Source: Butyricimonas faecalis
GTDB taxonomy: Bacteria > Bacteroidota > Bacteroidia > Bacteroidales > Marinifilaceae
Direction: 5' to 3'
Length of the DNA: 64,000 nucleotides
NCBI RefSeq assembly: GCF_003991565.1
Contig: NZ_CP032819.1
Location: forward strand, 4,278,001-4,342,000
Shown: in pieces, positions 9,301 to 16,808 of the stretch
Layout: every line of letters starts with the position of its first letter
How positions within the stretch are numbered: position 1 is the first letter of the stretch
The notes under the pieces: model-generated
The model's database searches: none
Seen by the model: only the letters and a program-made list of their open reading frames with translations
What the model was told of the DNA's origin: nothing
Program-made: the position numbers and the translations under genes

Positions 9301-9799
9301 TGACACCCGGTAGTCCTGCTTCTCCCTTGTCACCGGTTGCCTGTCCCGCGTCCTCCCACGTGGAACCCTTGTCCCGGGAGACCATCCATCTACCATTTTC
9401 AATTTTGAATTGTGGGGTAACACCATCATCCCCTTTCTCTCCTTTTTCCCCGTCTTTCCCGTGGTAGATGGTAATGGGTTTGTTTTTAACGAAAGTGATC
9501 GTGTACCCGATCGTGGTGCTCCCCTCGGTGATTGGAGTAACTCCCGTGATGTAATCGTTTTGTTGCAGCGCGTTGATGATCGTCTGCATGGACGAGATAT
9601 TGGTGTTCATTTGTGCGCACAACTTTTCGAGAGAGGTTAATCTCCCGTCCAGATCCGCGATTTGTCCGCGTAATTCACTGTCGTCGAAATCATCTTTACA
9701 TCCAGCGAAAGTAACGCAGAGGAGCGATAGCCATACTAAGTGCAAGCACTTGATAAAGTGAGTTAATTTATGTCGTGTATAACAATATTTTTCTAGCAT
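6350..9799 (-). CDS. Surface lipoprotein: DUF4988, collagen-like repeats, BACON, BspA-type LRR
   Basis: This 1149-residue protein carries a lipoprotein signal with lipobox FAGC (lipidated Cys34), so it should be exported and anchored. The modules run in this order: a DUF4988/PL29-type N-terminal coil (about 38-115); long Gly-X-X collagen-like stretches mixed with repeated units of the type TPQFKIENGRWMVSRD.GSTWED (about 115-360); a second DUF4988-like unit (about 380-440); more Gly-X-X; a beta region; a BACON-like domain (about 660-750); and BspA-type leucine-rich repeats (about 770-1080). Such proteins often act as surface adhesins or glycan-binding proteins. No catalytic domain is visible. 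It is the second gene of the operon, 15 bases after the preceding paralogue, and its first 80 codons are nearly identical to that gene. Confidence 0.8.
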   Translation of the reverse strand: MLEKYCYTRHKLTHFIKCLHLVWLSLLCVTFAGCKDDFDDSELRGQIADLDGRLTSLEKLCAQMNTNISSMQTIINALQQNDYITGVTPITEGSTTIGYTITFVKNKPITIYHGKDGEKGEKGDDGVTPQFKIENGRWMVSRDKGSTWEDAGQATGDKGEAGLPGVTPDLKIQNGRWMISWDKGSTWEDLGQATGNQGQQGADGITPQFKIEFDNWFVSFDNGTNWTFLGQATGDKGETGKDGVTPVIGIKQDIDGIYYWTLNGTWLLDNNNQKIKAEGTDGKDGLPGKDGITPLLDIKDGYWEVSYDNGITWKTLWRATGPQGERGEQGEKGEQGTPGKDGDSMFRDVDYSTSNEYVIFTLSNGEQLKIPTWYAFEELRTQCNQMNTNISSLQSIVTALENNDYVTSVTPLMEEGKAIGYTISFSKSPAIVIYHGKDGQDGTPGQNGVAPIISIKKDTDNIYYWTLNGNWLLDDSNNKIKAQGTDGKDGLDGTPGKDGNDGAQGTPGQNGVTPQLKIEKGYWYVSYEEGKWQQLGPSTTGGAFFEEVTEDEDYVHMTLNGGNTISIPKYKPLSITFSETEDIRVLPSKTYSINYTLVGSDSKTVVKALTQDGFRAVVKPTDHTQGVIEITTPPTILNSEVLIFISDGKGHTIMSSINFVEGIINVTTKSYIVEYNGGQVEVKLSTNINYTVEIPTEAQSWLSVAPKGRAAMRDEVITFIVQPNQTVRTRFANIKLIDKIGVTIETILINQEKGIAQTVYTGRGQLEQLINAEDVPLIEELIVSGALDKSDFDFMKTMPNLTKVDLRGVLTTMPEGAFRGAKTILSVRLPSMVVIPDYAFTASSITSVEIPSCVRRIGAHAFNGCPLTSLTLPSDLIIIDEYAFIGLPLKGDLVIPDKVTTIGNYAFSNCKLDGRVILGESITEIGQGAFQRCETVTGDLVIPNSVKKIGKEAFARYGLAHTNGFNGSIKIGNGLTSIPEDAFMTSKFNGTLTIGENVTDIGYRAFNDCPFLSGNLIIPDKVRTIADYAFRNCTGFTGYLLLGSSVKTIGCLSFANAAWNSTFEPCELNFSKIYSKAYSPPTLHDTNYDGIPQHSFGGAFRKRFVLGVSLPDPNPSGLYTSPKEKYEANRSWKKAYSTIEEVDFETLIK

Positions 9800-9814
9800 A
9801 ATCTATAATGTTTA

Positions 9815-12800
9815 TTATTGTTCATGGATAATAACGACAGGATGATATTGAGGGCTGTCTCCCTTAGGGGTATCTGTGGTGCGTCGCAAGAGTTTGGGGA
9901 TTGAATTGCGATTGATAGCGTCATATTCCACGAATTTCTCGTAATCGTATTGCCAGCTGTCACCATAAGCCTGTCGCATCATGCGCTTGTAAATGGCTTC
10001 GCGGCTAGGGACATTAAAAATAACCTCATCAATAGTCGTTCTCATGATGCTTGTATTGGATGACCTGTAAATTCCAAAAGCACAATACATTCCTCCTTCA
10101 TAGATTCCGATATCTTCATTCGTGTATCGTTCATCCGTCATAAATTTGTTCCATGGAACATTTTCAGGATCAACACTAAGGTTTGCGTACCAGCCATTGG
10201 CTTGGTAATTTAATATTTTCTCTTTGGTGGCATCGGTAGCGATATCGCCAAATGTTTCAATCCATTCCTCGGTTCCCAGTTTGCCGAATGTTAAACCGAA
10301 TCCACGGCAGATGCCATTTTCAAATCCGTGCAAATCATTACCAGCAGGGGTATAGTTTCCAAGACCTGAGATAGAATAAGAAAATCCTTGAGGATAGCTA
10401 GTGTACGTTGTTTTGGCGTTAGACGTGTAAGCATTAAATATAACGAAACAGATGTCTTGGTCTGTATTGAAATTGGGTATTTTATTTATGTATTTGTTTC
10501 TGAGGATTTCTGGATTGCATTCTGCGCGGGCGTAACCAGGGGAGTCGCTATTCCCGTATTTACCCTCTAAGGCGGTTTCACCATCCAGGAAAACATTGTG
10601 TTTTGAAACGGCTTTGACGGCATAGACGTTGAATAAGTGGCGGAAGGATTTCATAGGTTCCAGTCTAAATAATCCTTCCATGGTTTTGTGCATCACATTA
10701 TCGAAATGCCCGCTGGTGAAATCAACATCAGCGAATCCGTCTCCGACAATTGCGACATTAATGCCATTCCCTTCTGTTGCTTTTTGTAGTATTACAACCT
10801 TTCCGTCTTCACTGTAGTCTGTCGATTCGTATAATGTCGGTATTTCTAACTGGTATCCTTCATTTTGGGGTAGGAAATCTGACCTCAATGAGACCCACCT
10901 GGGGTGAGAAACAATCTCCCAAGGGATTGTTCCCGACAGGCAATTGTATGAAATGTTAATAGATTTATGATTATCGTCCAGCAACCAGCTCGCCAAATCT
11001 ACCGGGATAGATCCGGTAAAATAGTTGTTGCTTAAACCGATGCCAGTACATTGTTGCATGAAGAAATCAAATATGATGTGTCCGTGTAATTGATTATTAT
11101 TTAGGCGAATATAGCGTAATTCTGAACATTGTTTGATTGTGGTTGGAATTGTTCCCGAGAGTTGATTGTCTGCTAAGTTTAAAATATAAAGTTTTTTGAG
11201 ATTTCCGATATTTTCGGGGAGGGCTCCTGTCAGTTGATTGTTGTTTAATTCTAATCTATACAAATTTGGTAACAGACAAATTGTTTCGGGGATTTCTCCA
11301 GTGAATTGATTGTATGATAAATCCAAATAATCTAAAGTTTTTAAGTCATTTATATTTTGAGGTAATTCCCCTGATAATTGATTGTATTGTAATTCTATGC
11401 GTTCAAGGGAAGGCATTTGCCAAATAGAATTTGGTATTTCTCCTGATAGTTGATTTTTTTGTAGATTTAGATCGTTTAAATTTGTCATTTGGCTAATAGA
11501 GGTTGGAATTTCCCCGGTTAGCTGATTGCATGATAAATTCAAGTGATAGATGTGTTGTAATTTGCCTAATTCTTCGGGTATGCTACCGGAAATTTTAGAG
11601 AATTGAATCTCTAAAAAACTTAGATTAGATAAATCTCCCAGTTCTGGAATTAAATAACCCGACAGATTGTTGCCATTAAAATTACCGACAAATCGTATTC
11701 GATCAATTAAACCATTGTAATTGCTAGTTTCTATCCCGTACCATTCTCCGACAGGTTTATCGCTACACCAGTTTGTGTTATCTTCCCACTGATCGCCATT
11801 GGTTGCATGGTAAAATTTAATCAAAATTTCCCGTTCTTTCGCGAGTTTTTCTTTCGAAGCATTTCCTTGGAAGACGATGATAGTTTTTAATACTTTGCCT
11901 CCCATGTCTTGCACCTCGATATTGCCGGTGCGGTTTTGTTCTCCCTCGTTCGCTTGAATCGTGAAATGAAAATGATTCGTCACGAGAGATCTGCCCAATG
12001 GTTGTTCATCTAACACGATCCATTCATTTTTAGGCACCGCTTTTATTTCCAAGTTCGACGTGATTTCCAGGTTCAAATCTCCATTCCCACCGCCAACTAT
12101 CACGGTGTTGTTCTGCACGTTTTCAAGGATAATGATACAAAATGAAATCGCTGACATCACGGTTTTCTCTTTCCCGTCGGAAACGAACACCAGTACCTCG
12201 TCATCCGTGATCGGGTCGGGAGCCGTGATAGTGATGGTTCCGCTTAGATTATCTTTTGGGTTCACCACGGCTTTCCATCCGTTCGAGGTGACGGTTTTCA
12301 CCAATGTCTTTTCATCTCCTTTCGATAGCGTGTATCCTATTTCAATTGTTTCTCCCGAGCTAATCCCAGGAAGTGTATTTGAAAAATATATTCCGAACGA
12401 GTCTTTTCTCGGTAGTTTTAATTCCGTGCCATCCGCGAGCGTGAATATAACATACTCGTCACTGCTGGTGTCCACGCTACTAAACATGGAGTCCCCTTTT
12501 TCTCCCGCTTCACCTTGCTCTCCCTTTTCCCCGGAGGCTTTTCCCAGTTGCTTCCAACTGTTTTCATTGTCATACGAAACGTACCAGTATCCCTCCTCTA
12601 TTTTTAAGACAGGGGTAATCCCGTCTCGCCCGGGTTCGCCTTTCTCTCCAGGTTCACCCTTTTCTCCGTCGGTTCCCTGTGCATTGATTTTGTTATCGGA
12701 TGCGTCCAGCAGCCATTCCCCGTTCAGCGTCCAGTAATAGATGCCATCGGAGTCTTGCTTAATCCCGATGACGGGTGTCGAGCCGTTCTTCCCGTGGTAG

Positions 12801-13111
12801 ATGGTGATAGGTTTGTTCTTGGTGAAAGTGATCGTGTAGCCGATAATGGATTCGCCTTCCGTGATAGGAGTAACTCCCGTGATGTAATCGTTTTGTTGCA
12901 GCGCGTTGACAATCGTCTGCATGGACGAGATGTTCGTGTTCATTTGTGCGCACAACTTTTCGAGAGTGGTTAATCTCCCGTCTAGGTCCGCGATTTGTCC
13001 GCGTAATTCACTGTCGTCGAAATCATTCTTGCATCCTGCGAAAGCAACGCATAGGATGAAAATCCATATCAAGTGCTGGCACTTGAAAAAGAGAGTAAAT
13101 AAATACCTCAT
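9815..13111 (-). CDS. Lipoprotein: DUF4988, collagen-like, BACON, plant-type LRR and degenerate M64 domain
   Basis: A 1098-residue exported lipoprotein with lipobox FAGC (Cys27). Its modules are a DUF4988 coil (about 30-110), Gly-X-X repeats (about 145-210), a beta region, a BACON-like domain (about 340-420), and about eight LRRs of the plant receptor type (N.LSGEIP pattern, about 490-740). A C-terminal domain (about 781-1075) resembles peptidase M64. That domain keeps the family's VAIVGDGF, FRLEP...FNVYAV and GIYEGGMY..FGIYR motifs. However, where active M64 enzymes have HEFGH..GGL.DEY, this protein reads RGFGLTFGKLGTEE (936-949), so both zinc histidines and the glutamate are gone. It is therefore probably a binding module, not a protease. 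It is the first gene of the operon, behind a structured leader. Confidence 0.8.
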   Translation of the reverse strand: MRYLFTLFFKCQHLIWIFILCVAFAGCKNDFDDSELRGQIADLDGRLTTLEKLCAQMNTNISSMQTIVNALQQNDYITGVTPITEGESIIGYTITFTKNKPITIYHGKNGSTPVIGIKQDSDGIYYWTLNGEWLLDASDNKINAQGTDGEKGEPGEKGEPGRDGITPVLKIEEGYWYVSYDNENSWKQLGKASGEKGEQGEAGEKGDSMFSSVDTSSDEYVIFTLADGTELKLPRKDSFGIYFSNTLPGISSGETIEIGYTLSKGDEKTLVKTVTSNGWKAVVNPKDNLSGTITITAPDPITDDEVLVFVSDGKEKTVMSAISFCIIILENVQNNTVIVGGGNGDLNLEITSNLEIKAVPKNEWIVLDEQPLGRSLVTNHFHFTIQANEGEQNRTGNIEVQDMGGKVLKTIIVFQGNASKEKLAKEREILIKFYHATNGDQWEDNTNWCSDKPVGEWYGIETSNYNGLIDRIRFVGNFNGNNLSGYLIPELGDLSNLSFLEIQFSKISGSIPEELGKLQHIYHLNLSCNQLTGEIPTSISQMTNLNDLNLQKNQLSGEIPNSIWQMPSLERIELQYNQLSGELPQNINDLKTLDYLDLSYNQFTGEIPETICLLPNLYRLELNNNQLTGALPENIGNLKKLYILNLADNQLSGTIPTTIKQCSELRYIRLNNNQLHGHIIFDFFMQQCTGIGLSNNYFTGSIPVDLASWLLDDNHKSINISYNCLSGTIPWEIVSHPRWVSLRSDFLPQNEGYQLEIPTLYESTDYSEDGKVVILQKATEGNGINVAIVGDGFADVDFTSGHFDNVMHKTMEGLFRLEPMKSFRHLFNVYAVKAVSKHNVFLDGETALEGKYGNSDSPGYARAECNPEILRNKYINKIPNFNTDQDICFVIFNAYTSNAKTTYTSYPQGFSYSISGLGNYTPAGNDLHGFENGICRGFGLTFGKLGTEEWIETFGDIATDATKEKILNYQANGWYANLSVDPENVPWNKFMTDERYTNEDIGIYEGGMYCAFGIYRSSNTSIMRTTIDEVIFNVPSREAIYKRMMRQAYGDSWQYDYEKFVEYDAINRNSIPKLLRRTTDTPKGDSPQYHPVVIIHEQ

Positions 13112-13386
13112 ACAACCATACTTTTGTAACCCTAATTCCCTGAAGGTAAGTTTTTATAAAAAGAAAAGCGTGGGAACTTTCAGTTTATCTTCCTTTAGGT
13201 ATCGCCAAACACCCTTGCAAAAATAAACAGTCACCCCACGCTAAACCATATATAATGTAGATAACTATATGGCAAGCATGAGCGTTTGTACCGTTTATCC
13301 CTTTGCAAAAAAATTGGCGATTTTAAAGGAAAGGATAAAACTAAACGCTTTTCGTTAAATTGTCATCGTTTAGATGTTTCTAAACG
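13112..13386 (-). promoter_or_regulatory. Structured 5' leader with terminator-like hairpin upstream of the LRR lipoprotein operon
   Basis: From the predicted start near 13386 to the ATG at 13111 the leader is about 275 bases. It opens with a hairpin (TCTAAACG 13379-13386 with CGTTTAGA 13367-13374). A later stem pairs 13235-13242 (AGCGTGGG on the minus strand) with 13167-13174 (CCCACGCT), reinforced by GTTTAT/ATAAAC inside, and it is followed by a T-rich run (13151-13166). A competing 7-base pairing, 13202-13208 with 13314-13320 (TCGCCAA/TTGGCGA), would use the loop of that stem. This looks like conditional termination. The ligand or trigger is unknown, and I recognise no known riboswitch class. 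Confidence 0.55.
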
Positions 13387-13391
13387 ACACA

Positions 13392-13422
13392 CAAATATAT
13401 TGAATAATTAGCATTTTACAAA
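13392..13422 (-). promoter_or_regulatory. Bacteroidota-type promoter for the lipoprotein operon
   Basis: On the minus strand, a TTTG box (13419-13422) is followed after 19 bases by TATATTTG (13392-13399). This is an exact match to the TTTG-N19-TAnnTTTG pattern of the primary sigma factor in Bacteroidota. The predicted start is at about 13386, exactly where the first leader hairpin begins. Confidence 0.75.
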
Positions 13423-13575
13423 CACTCACGGGGGTGACCGCTTTACAAATTTACAATAAACGTTAGAATAAAAAGAATTTGAGATAGTCTATTTTCCATT
13501 TGCACAGGGAAAAATCGGAATTTTCTTGTACATGTCTCTTTCTCTTCCGGGTGTTACGAGAGGATAAATTACCGA

Positions 13576-13649
13576 GCATCTATTCATCATGTATTGTATG
13601 ATGGAATAGATGATGGATAGATGATCAATAGGTGATCAATAGATGTTTG
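13576..13649. repeat. Inverted repeat plus four 11-base tandem repeats upstream of nfeD-floA
   Basis: Four consecutive 11-base units (ATAGATGATGG, ATAGATGATCA, ATAGGTGATCA, ATAGATGTTTG) fill 13606-13649. An imperfect inverted copy (CATCTATTCATCAT) lies at about 13577-13590. A spacing of one helical turn suggests a multi-site protein-binding region. It lies between the two divergent operons, about 100 bases upstream of nfeD. Apart from this repeat, the region 13423-13752 shows nothing else recognisable. Confidence 0.6.
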
Positions 13650-13752
13650 CCGGATATGTAGGAGAAGGGAAGGAGAAATATAGAATTTTTCAAGACGATG
13701 CGCATGTTTATTTCACGAAAAAATGTATCTTTAGCCAAATAAAATATTGAAT

Positions 13753-14220
13753 ATGGAGTGGTTCGTGTTATTTATGCTTATCGCGATAGGTCTTGTCCTG
13801 TTGATTCTCGAATTTCTAGTATTTCCGGGGGTGAATATTGCCGGGATTCTTGGTTTCGCTTGTGTTGTCGGGGCTGTTTGGCTGGCTTATTCTACGATGG
13901 GAACAACGGTCGGGCATTTCACTTTGTTGGGGACGGCTCTTTGTGGTTTCGGGGTGACTTATTATGTTTTGCGATCGAAGACGTGGAGACGTATGCAGTT
14001 ACACACGCAGATTGACAGCACGGTGGAAGGAGTGGATGAATCCATCCGGGAAGGCGACACCGGGGTGACACAGGGACGCTTGGCCCCGATGGGAAAAGTA
14101 CGGGTGGGGGATAGTGTGGTCGAGGCAGAATCCCGTTCCGGGTATATTGAGGAGAACCGGGAAGTGATCGTGTTGAAAGTATATAAAAATAAGATTGTAG
14201 TTAAATTAAAAACTGAATAG
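13753..14220 (+). CDS. NfeD-like membrane protein
   Basis: A 155-residue membrane protein with three N-terminal hydrophobic helices (about 1-24, 28-52, 55-75) and a C-terminal OB-fold-like domain (about 100-155, with VGDSVVEAES.SGYIEENREVIV). This is the short NfeD1b type that usually sits beside a flotillin-like gene, as here: floA starts 3 bases after its stop. These pairs form membrane microdomain complexes. The true start is taken at ATG 13753, not the TTG two codons earlier. Function beyond partnership with FloA is inferred. Confidence 0.85.
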   Translation: MEWFVLFMLIAIGLVLLILEFLVFPGVNIAGILGFACVVGAVWLAYSTMGTTVGHFTLLGTALCGFGVTYYVLRSKTWRRMQLHTQIDSTVEGVDESIREGDTGVTQGRLAPMGKVRVGDSVVEAESRSGYIEENREVIVLKVYKNKIVVKLKTE

Positions 14221-14223
14221 AAG

Positions 14224-15210
14224 ATGGAGAGTAGTTTGTTTTTTCTGGTAGCGGTTATCGCCGGAGGTCTTTTTTTACTTTGGATGATACTCTACTTTAT
14301 TCCGATTGGCTTGTGGTTTCAAGCGTTAGTGTCTGATGTGAAAATATCTTTGTTGCAATTAGTTTTGATGCGTTGGCGGAAAGTGCCTCCCACGATCATC
14401 GTTCGTGCCATGATCGAGGGGAAAAAGGCCGGATTGGAACTTTATCGCGACTTGCTGGAGGCGCATTATCTGGCGGGGGGCCACGTGGCTCAAGTGGTAC
14501 ATGCCTTGGTGTCCGCGTCAAAAGCGAATATCGACCTGACGTTTCAAATTGCAACGGCCGTGGACTTGGCCGGTCGTGACGTGTTCGAGGCCGTGCAGAT
14601 GAGCGTGAACCCGAAAGTGATTAATACTCCGCCGGTGGCTGCCGTGGCTAAAGATGGTATACAGTTGATAGCCAAAGCCCGGGTTACGGTGCGAGCTAAT
14701 ATCCGTCAATTGGTCGGGGGTGCCGGGGAGGAAACCATCCTGGCCCGTGTCGGGGAAGGTATTGTCTCTTCCATTGGTTCTGCTGCCTCGCACAAGGAGG
14801 TTTTGGAGAATCCGGACTCTATTTCGAAGGTGGTGTTGAGCAAGGGGTTGGATTCGGGTACTGCTTTTGAAATTTTGTCTATTGATATCGCCGATATTGA
14901 TATAGGTAAGAATATCGGGGCTGAATTGCAGACCGATCAGGCCGAGGCCGATTTGAAGATCGCCCAGGCGAAAGCGGAGGAACGCCGGGCGATGGCTGTC
15001 GCTACCGAGCATGAAATGAAAGCGCTAGCCCAGGAGATGCGGGCAAGAGTAATCGAGGCCGAGGCGGAAGTACCCCGGGCCATGGCCGAGGCTTTCCGTA
15101 GCGGTAATTTGGGTATCATGGATTACTACAAAATGAAGAATATCGAGGCGGATACGCAAATGAGAGAATCCATTGCCAAGCCGAATGATAAGAAGAATAA
15201 CCAGAAATAG
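14224..15210 (+). CDS. floA: Flotillin-like protein FloA
   Basis: A 328-residue membrane-associated scaffold of the FloA/YqfA family. An N-terminal hydrophobic hairpin (about 4-35) is followed by an SPFH-like domain, including the family's [20 protein letters not shown] region and [18 protein letters not shown] segment. A C-terminal coiled coil is rich in Ala/Glu (about 235-300, [18 protein letters not shown]). Flotillins organise membrane microdomains and affect membrane fluidity and secretion. Length matches the family. It is co-transcribed with the NfeD-like gene and followed by a clear terminator (15232-15263). Confidence 0.93.
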   Translation: MESSLFFLVAVIAGGLFLLWMILYFIPIGLWFQALVSDVKISLLQLVLMRWRKVPPTIIVRAMIEGKKAGLELYRDLLEAHYLAGGHVAQVVHALVSASKANIDLTFQIATAVDLAGRDVFEAVQMSVNPKVINTPPVAAVAKDGIQLIAKARVTVRANIRQLVGGAGEETILARVGEGIVSSIGSAASHKEVLENPDSISKVVLSKGLDSGTAFEILSIDIADIDIGKNIGAELQTDQAEADLKIAQAKAEERRAMAVATEHEMKALAQEMRARVIEAEAEVPRAMAEAFRSGNLGIMDYYKMKNIEADTQMRESIAKPNDKKNNQK

Positions 15211-15231
15211 TGAATGGATGGTTAAAAATGT

Positions 15232-15263
15232 AAAACAGACCCGGGTTTTCTCGGGTCTGTTTT
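15232..15263. terminator. Bidirectional terminator between floA and hipA
   Basis: The arms AAAACAGACCCG (15232-15243) and CGGGTCTGTTTT (15252-15263) form a perfect 12-base stem with T-rich flanks on both strands. It serves the convergent floA and hipA genes. Confidence 0.85.
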
Positions 15264-15284
15264 ATTATGAAACTAAAGTGTCCG

Positions 15285-16397
15285 TTAAAGTTGGAAGCGA
15301 TAGTTATCAACGAGCAATTCATCGCAATGACTAGCGACGAAACGGATGATTTCTAATCCTTTCTTTCGAGGTATACGGATGCTTTCTCCAACAATAAGCA
15401 TATCTTCGATGTTGGGATTTCCGTGGTTGTTGACGGTGGTGGCATGTCCTCCGTTGTAGCCCTTGCTGCAACGAGTGAGGTCGTAGGCGGGGGCTAGAGA
15501 CCAAGTTCCTTCCCTGCAAATGAAACTGAAATTTTTGGCATGATCATCTTTATTGTCTGTTAGTATGTTGAAGATCATTCTTTTGAACATTTCGTCAACT
15601 TGATGAGGATCTTGCGTGAGATAACCTGTCAGGTGGAGGAGTGTTTTATAATCCAGTTTGGGAAGTTGAATCGATTCGTTCAATAATGCTCCGGCTGTGG
15701 CAATATGCAATCGATTTTCGTTTTCTATATCAAAACGTTTGGTTGCGAAATATTTTCCGTCAAATAATCTGAAGTCAGGAACCGTGATTTCACATTGGCG
15801 AGCTATTTCATTGTATCGATACTCCATGATGCTCATATCCGAGGGATCGTAGGTGTGACGGAATTTGACTAGCCAAGAGCCTTGTTCATCGAGTAATAAA
15901 CATTTGGGGTGGCATCCCCCGGAATTACCGCTGTTAAAATAAAGGGTGTCTTCGCCTTTGTCAGATTTTTCTGATAACACGTCTAGTGCCATTTGTTGGA
16001 GTTTGTCTAATTCCGGTAGGTTTTTATCTTCGCCAATGTAAGTTTCCGGCAGATAGCATAAAGCTCCCAAGCCTGAGCAACCAACAATGCTTAGTCTTTG
16101 AATGGGAGTGAGTTTTGAATCGTCTATTCCTTGTTTTTTTAATAGCCTGTTTAACAGGTAACGTCCATAACCATCGGGTAGGCTATCTTCAAAAATTCCA
16201 AAATTCCCCCAAAACGGTTTGGGTTTGGCCAGAAAGAGATCCGGTTTGAGGGGAAGGTCAAGGGGGGATATTGAGAATCCCGTGGCAATCCATTCTTTAT
16301 CGTATTGGAAAGCACAACATGAATTGTCCGGGGTCATGCAGAGTTTGCCCACAACCCTGTCGTGATAAAGTACATTTAGTTTATCGGTCCATTTCAT
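15285..16397 (-). CDS. hipA: HipA-type serine/threonine kinase toxin
   Basis: Type II toxin of the HipA kinase family. E. coli HipA phosphorylates glutamyl-tRNA synthetase; the target here is unknown. The start is set at 16397 (MKWTDKLNVLY), giving 370 residues and a 17-base overlap with the antitoxin gene. A longer frame to 16586 would run through the antitoxin gene and adds only unlike sequence. Visible motifs are the N-terminal HipA-coupled domain, FGIFEDSLPDGYGRYLLNR, a SGNSGGCHPK loop (the serine-containing ATP-lid region), the catalytic NILTDNKDDHAKNFSF loop, and the metal-binding AYDLT. All key residues look intact, so the toxin is probably functional. Confidence 0.9.
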   Translation of the reverse strand: MKWTDKLNVLYHDRVVGKLCMTPDNSCCAFQYDKEWIATGFSISPLDLPLKPDLFLAKPKPFWGNFGIFEDSLPDGYGRYLLNRLLKKQGIDDSKLTPIQRLSIVGCSGLGALCYLPETYIGEDKNLPELDKLQQMALDVLSEKSDKGEDTLYFNSGNSGGCHPKCLLLDEQGSWLVKFRHTYDPSDMSIMEYRYNEIARQCEITVPDFRLFDGKYFATKRFDIENENRLHIATAGALLNESIQLPKLDYKTLLHLTGYLTQDPHQVDEMFKRMIFNILTDNKDDHAKNFSFICREGTWSLAPAYDLTRCSKGYNGGHATTVNNHGNPNIEDMLIVGESIRIPRKKGLEIIRFVASHCDELLVDNYRFQL

Positions 16398-16707
16398 TTC
16401 GTCCTCGCTTTCTGTTTTTGTTTCTATTGATTGTTTCCAACTCTTCCATCGTGTTATAGAGGGGGCGAGACAATAATTCCTTAATATCTTTGCTGTAACC
16501 CAATGTCTTGGCCATAGACACGAAAGCGGCCAAAGATATGGTGTGTTTCTGTTCGAATTTGGCAATCGTGGGGGTGGGTACGCCACTTAGCTTGGAAAGG
16601 GCGTTTCTTGATAATCCCTTTTCCAGTCTTCGTTGCTGTAGGTTTTTAGCAAGAATTTCCAGTAATTCATCCGGGGTATCTAAATCAAAATTGTATATTA
16701 AATTCAT
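16381..16707 (-). CDS. hipB: HipB-like XRE antitoxin
   Basis: A 108-residue protein with a helix-turn-helix of the XRE/Cro type (about 22-75, LQQRRLEKGLSRNALSKLSGVPTPTIAKFEQ) and a basic C-terminal tail (NRNKNRKRGRNEM). HipB-type antitoxins bind their cognate kinase and repress the operon by binding inverted repeats near the promoter, which are present here (16702-16760). It precedes and overlaps hipA by 17 bases, which implies translational coupling. Confidence 0.85.
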   Translation of the reverse strand: MNLIYNFDLDTPDELLEILAKNLQQRRLEKGLSRNALSKLSGVPTPTIAKFEQKHTISLAAFVSMAKTLGYSKDIKELLSRPLYNTMEELETINRNKNRKRGRNEMDR

Positions 16708-16772
16708 ACTATAATATCTCTTATATGAATATTTTGTGTTTATAGAATACTATAATATTCATTACAAAGATA
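16702..16772 (-). promoter_or_regulatory. hipBA promoter and putative HipB operators
   Basis: On the minus strand a TATCTTTG box (16765-16772) fits the -7 consensus; the -33 box is weak. Downstream of it, a near-palindrome (GAATACTATAATATTC, 16745-16760) overlaps the expected start. A second inverted repeat (ATTCATA 16702-16708 with TATGAAT 16724-16730) overlaps the hipB start codon. Both contain CTATAATAT. Paired palindromes over a promoter are the usual layout for HipB autorepression. Confidence 0.55.
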
Positions 16773-16808
16773 CGAATTTCTTTTTATGAAACGAAATACC
16801 GCGGGGAA

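Noticed and set aside
8700..9470. Repeat-rich DNA that could suggest a CRISPR or satellite array
   Set aside because: The repeats encode Gly-X-X and TPQFKIENGRW-type units in one continuous frame; there are no equal spacers.
12060..12737. A 225-codon frame rich in S, P and F antisense to the lipoprotein gene
   Set aside because: Low-complexity mirror of the Gly-X-X and beta regions on the other strand.
13606..13649. CRISPR-like reading of the 11-base repeats
   Set aside because: Units are contiguous with no spacers, too short, and there is no cas gene.
16398..16586. N-terminal extension of HipA to 433 residues
   Set aside because: It runs through the antitoxin gene in another frame and has no HipA-like sequence; MKWTDK at 16397 fits the family start.
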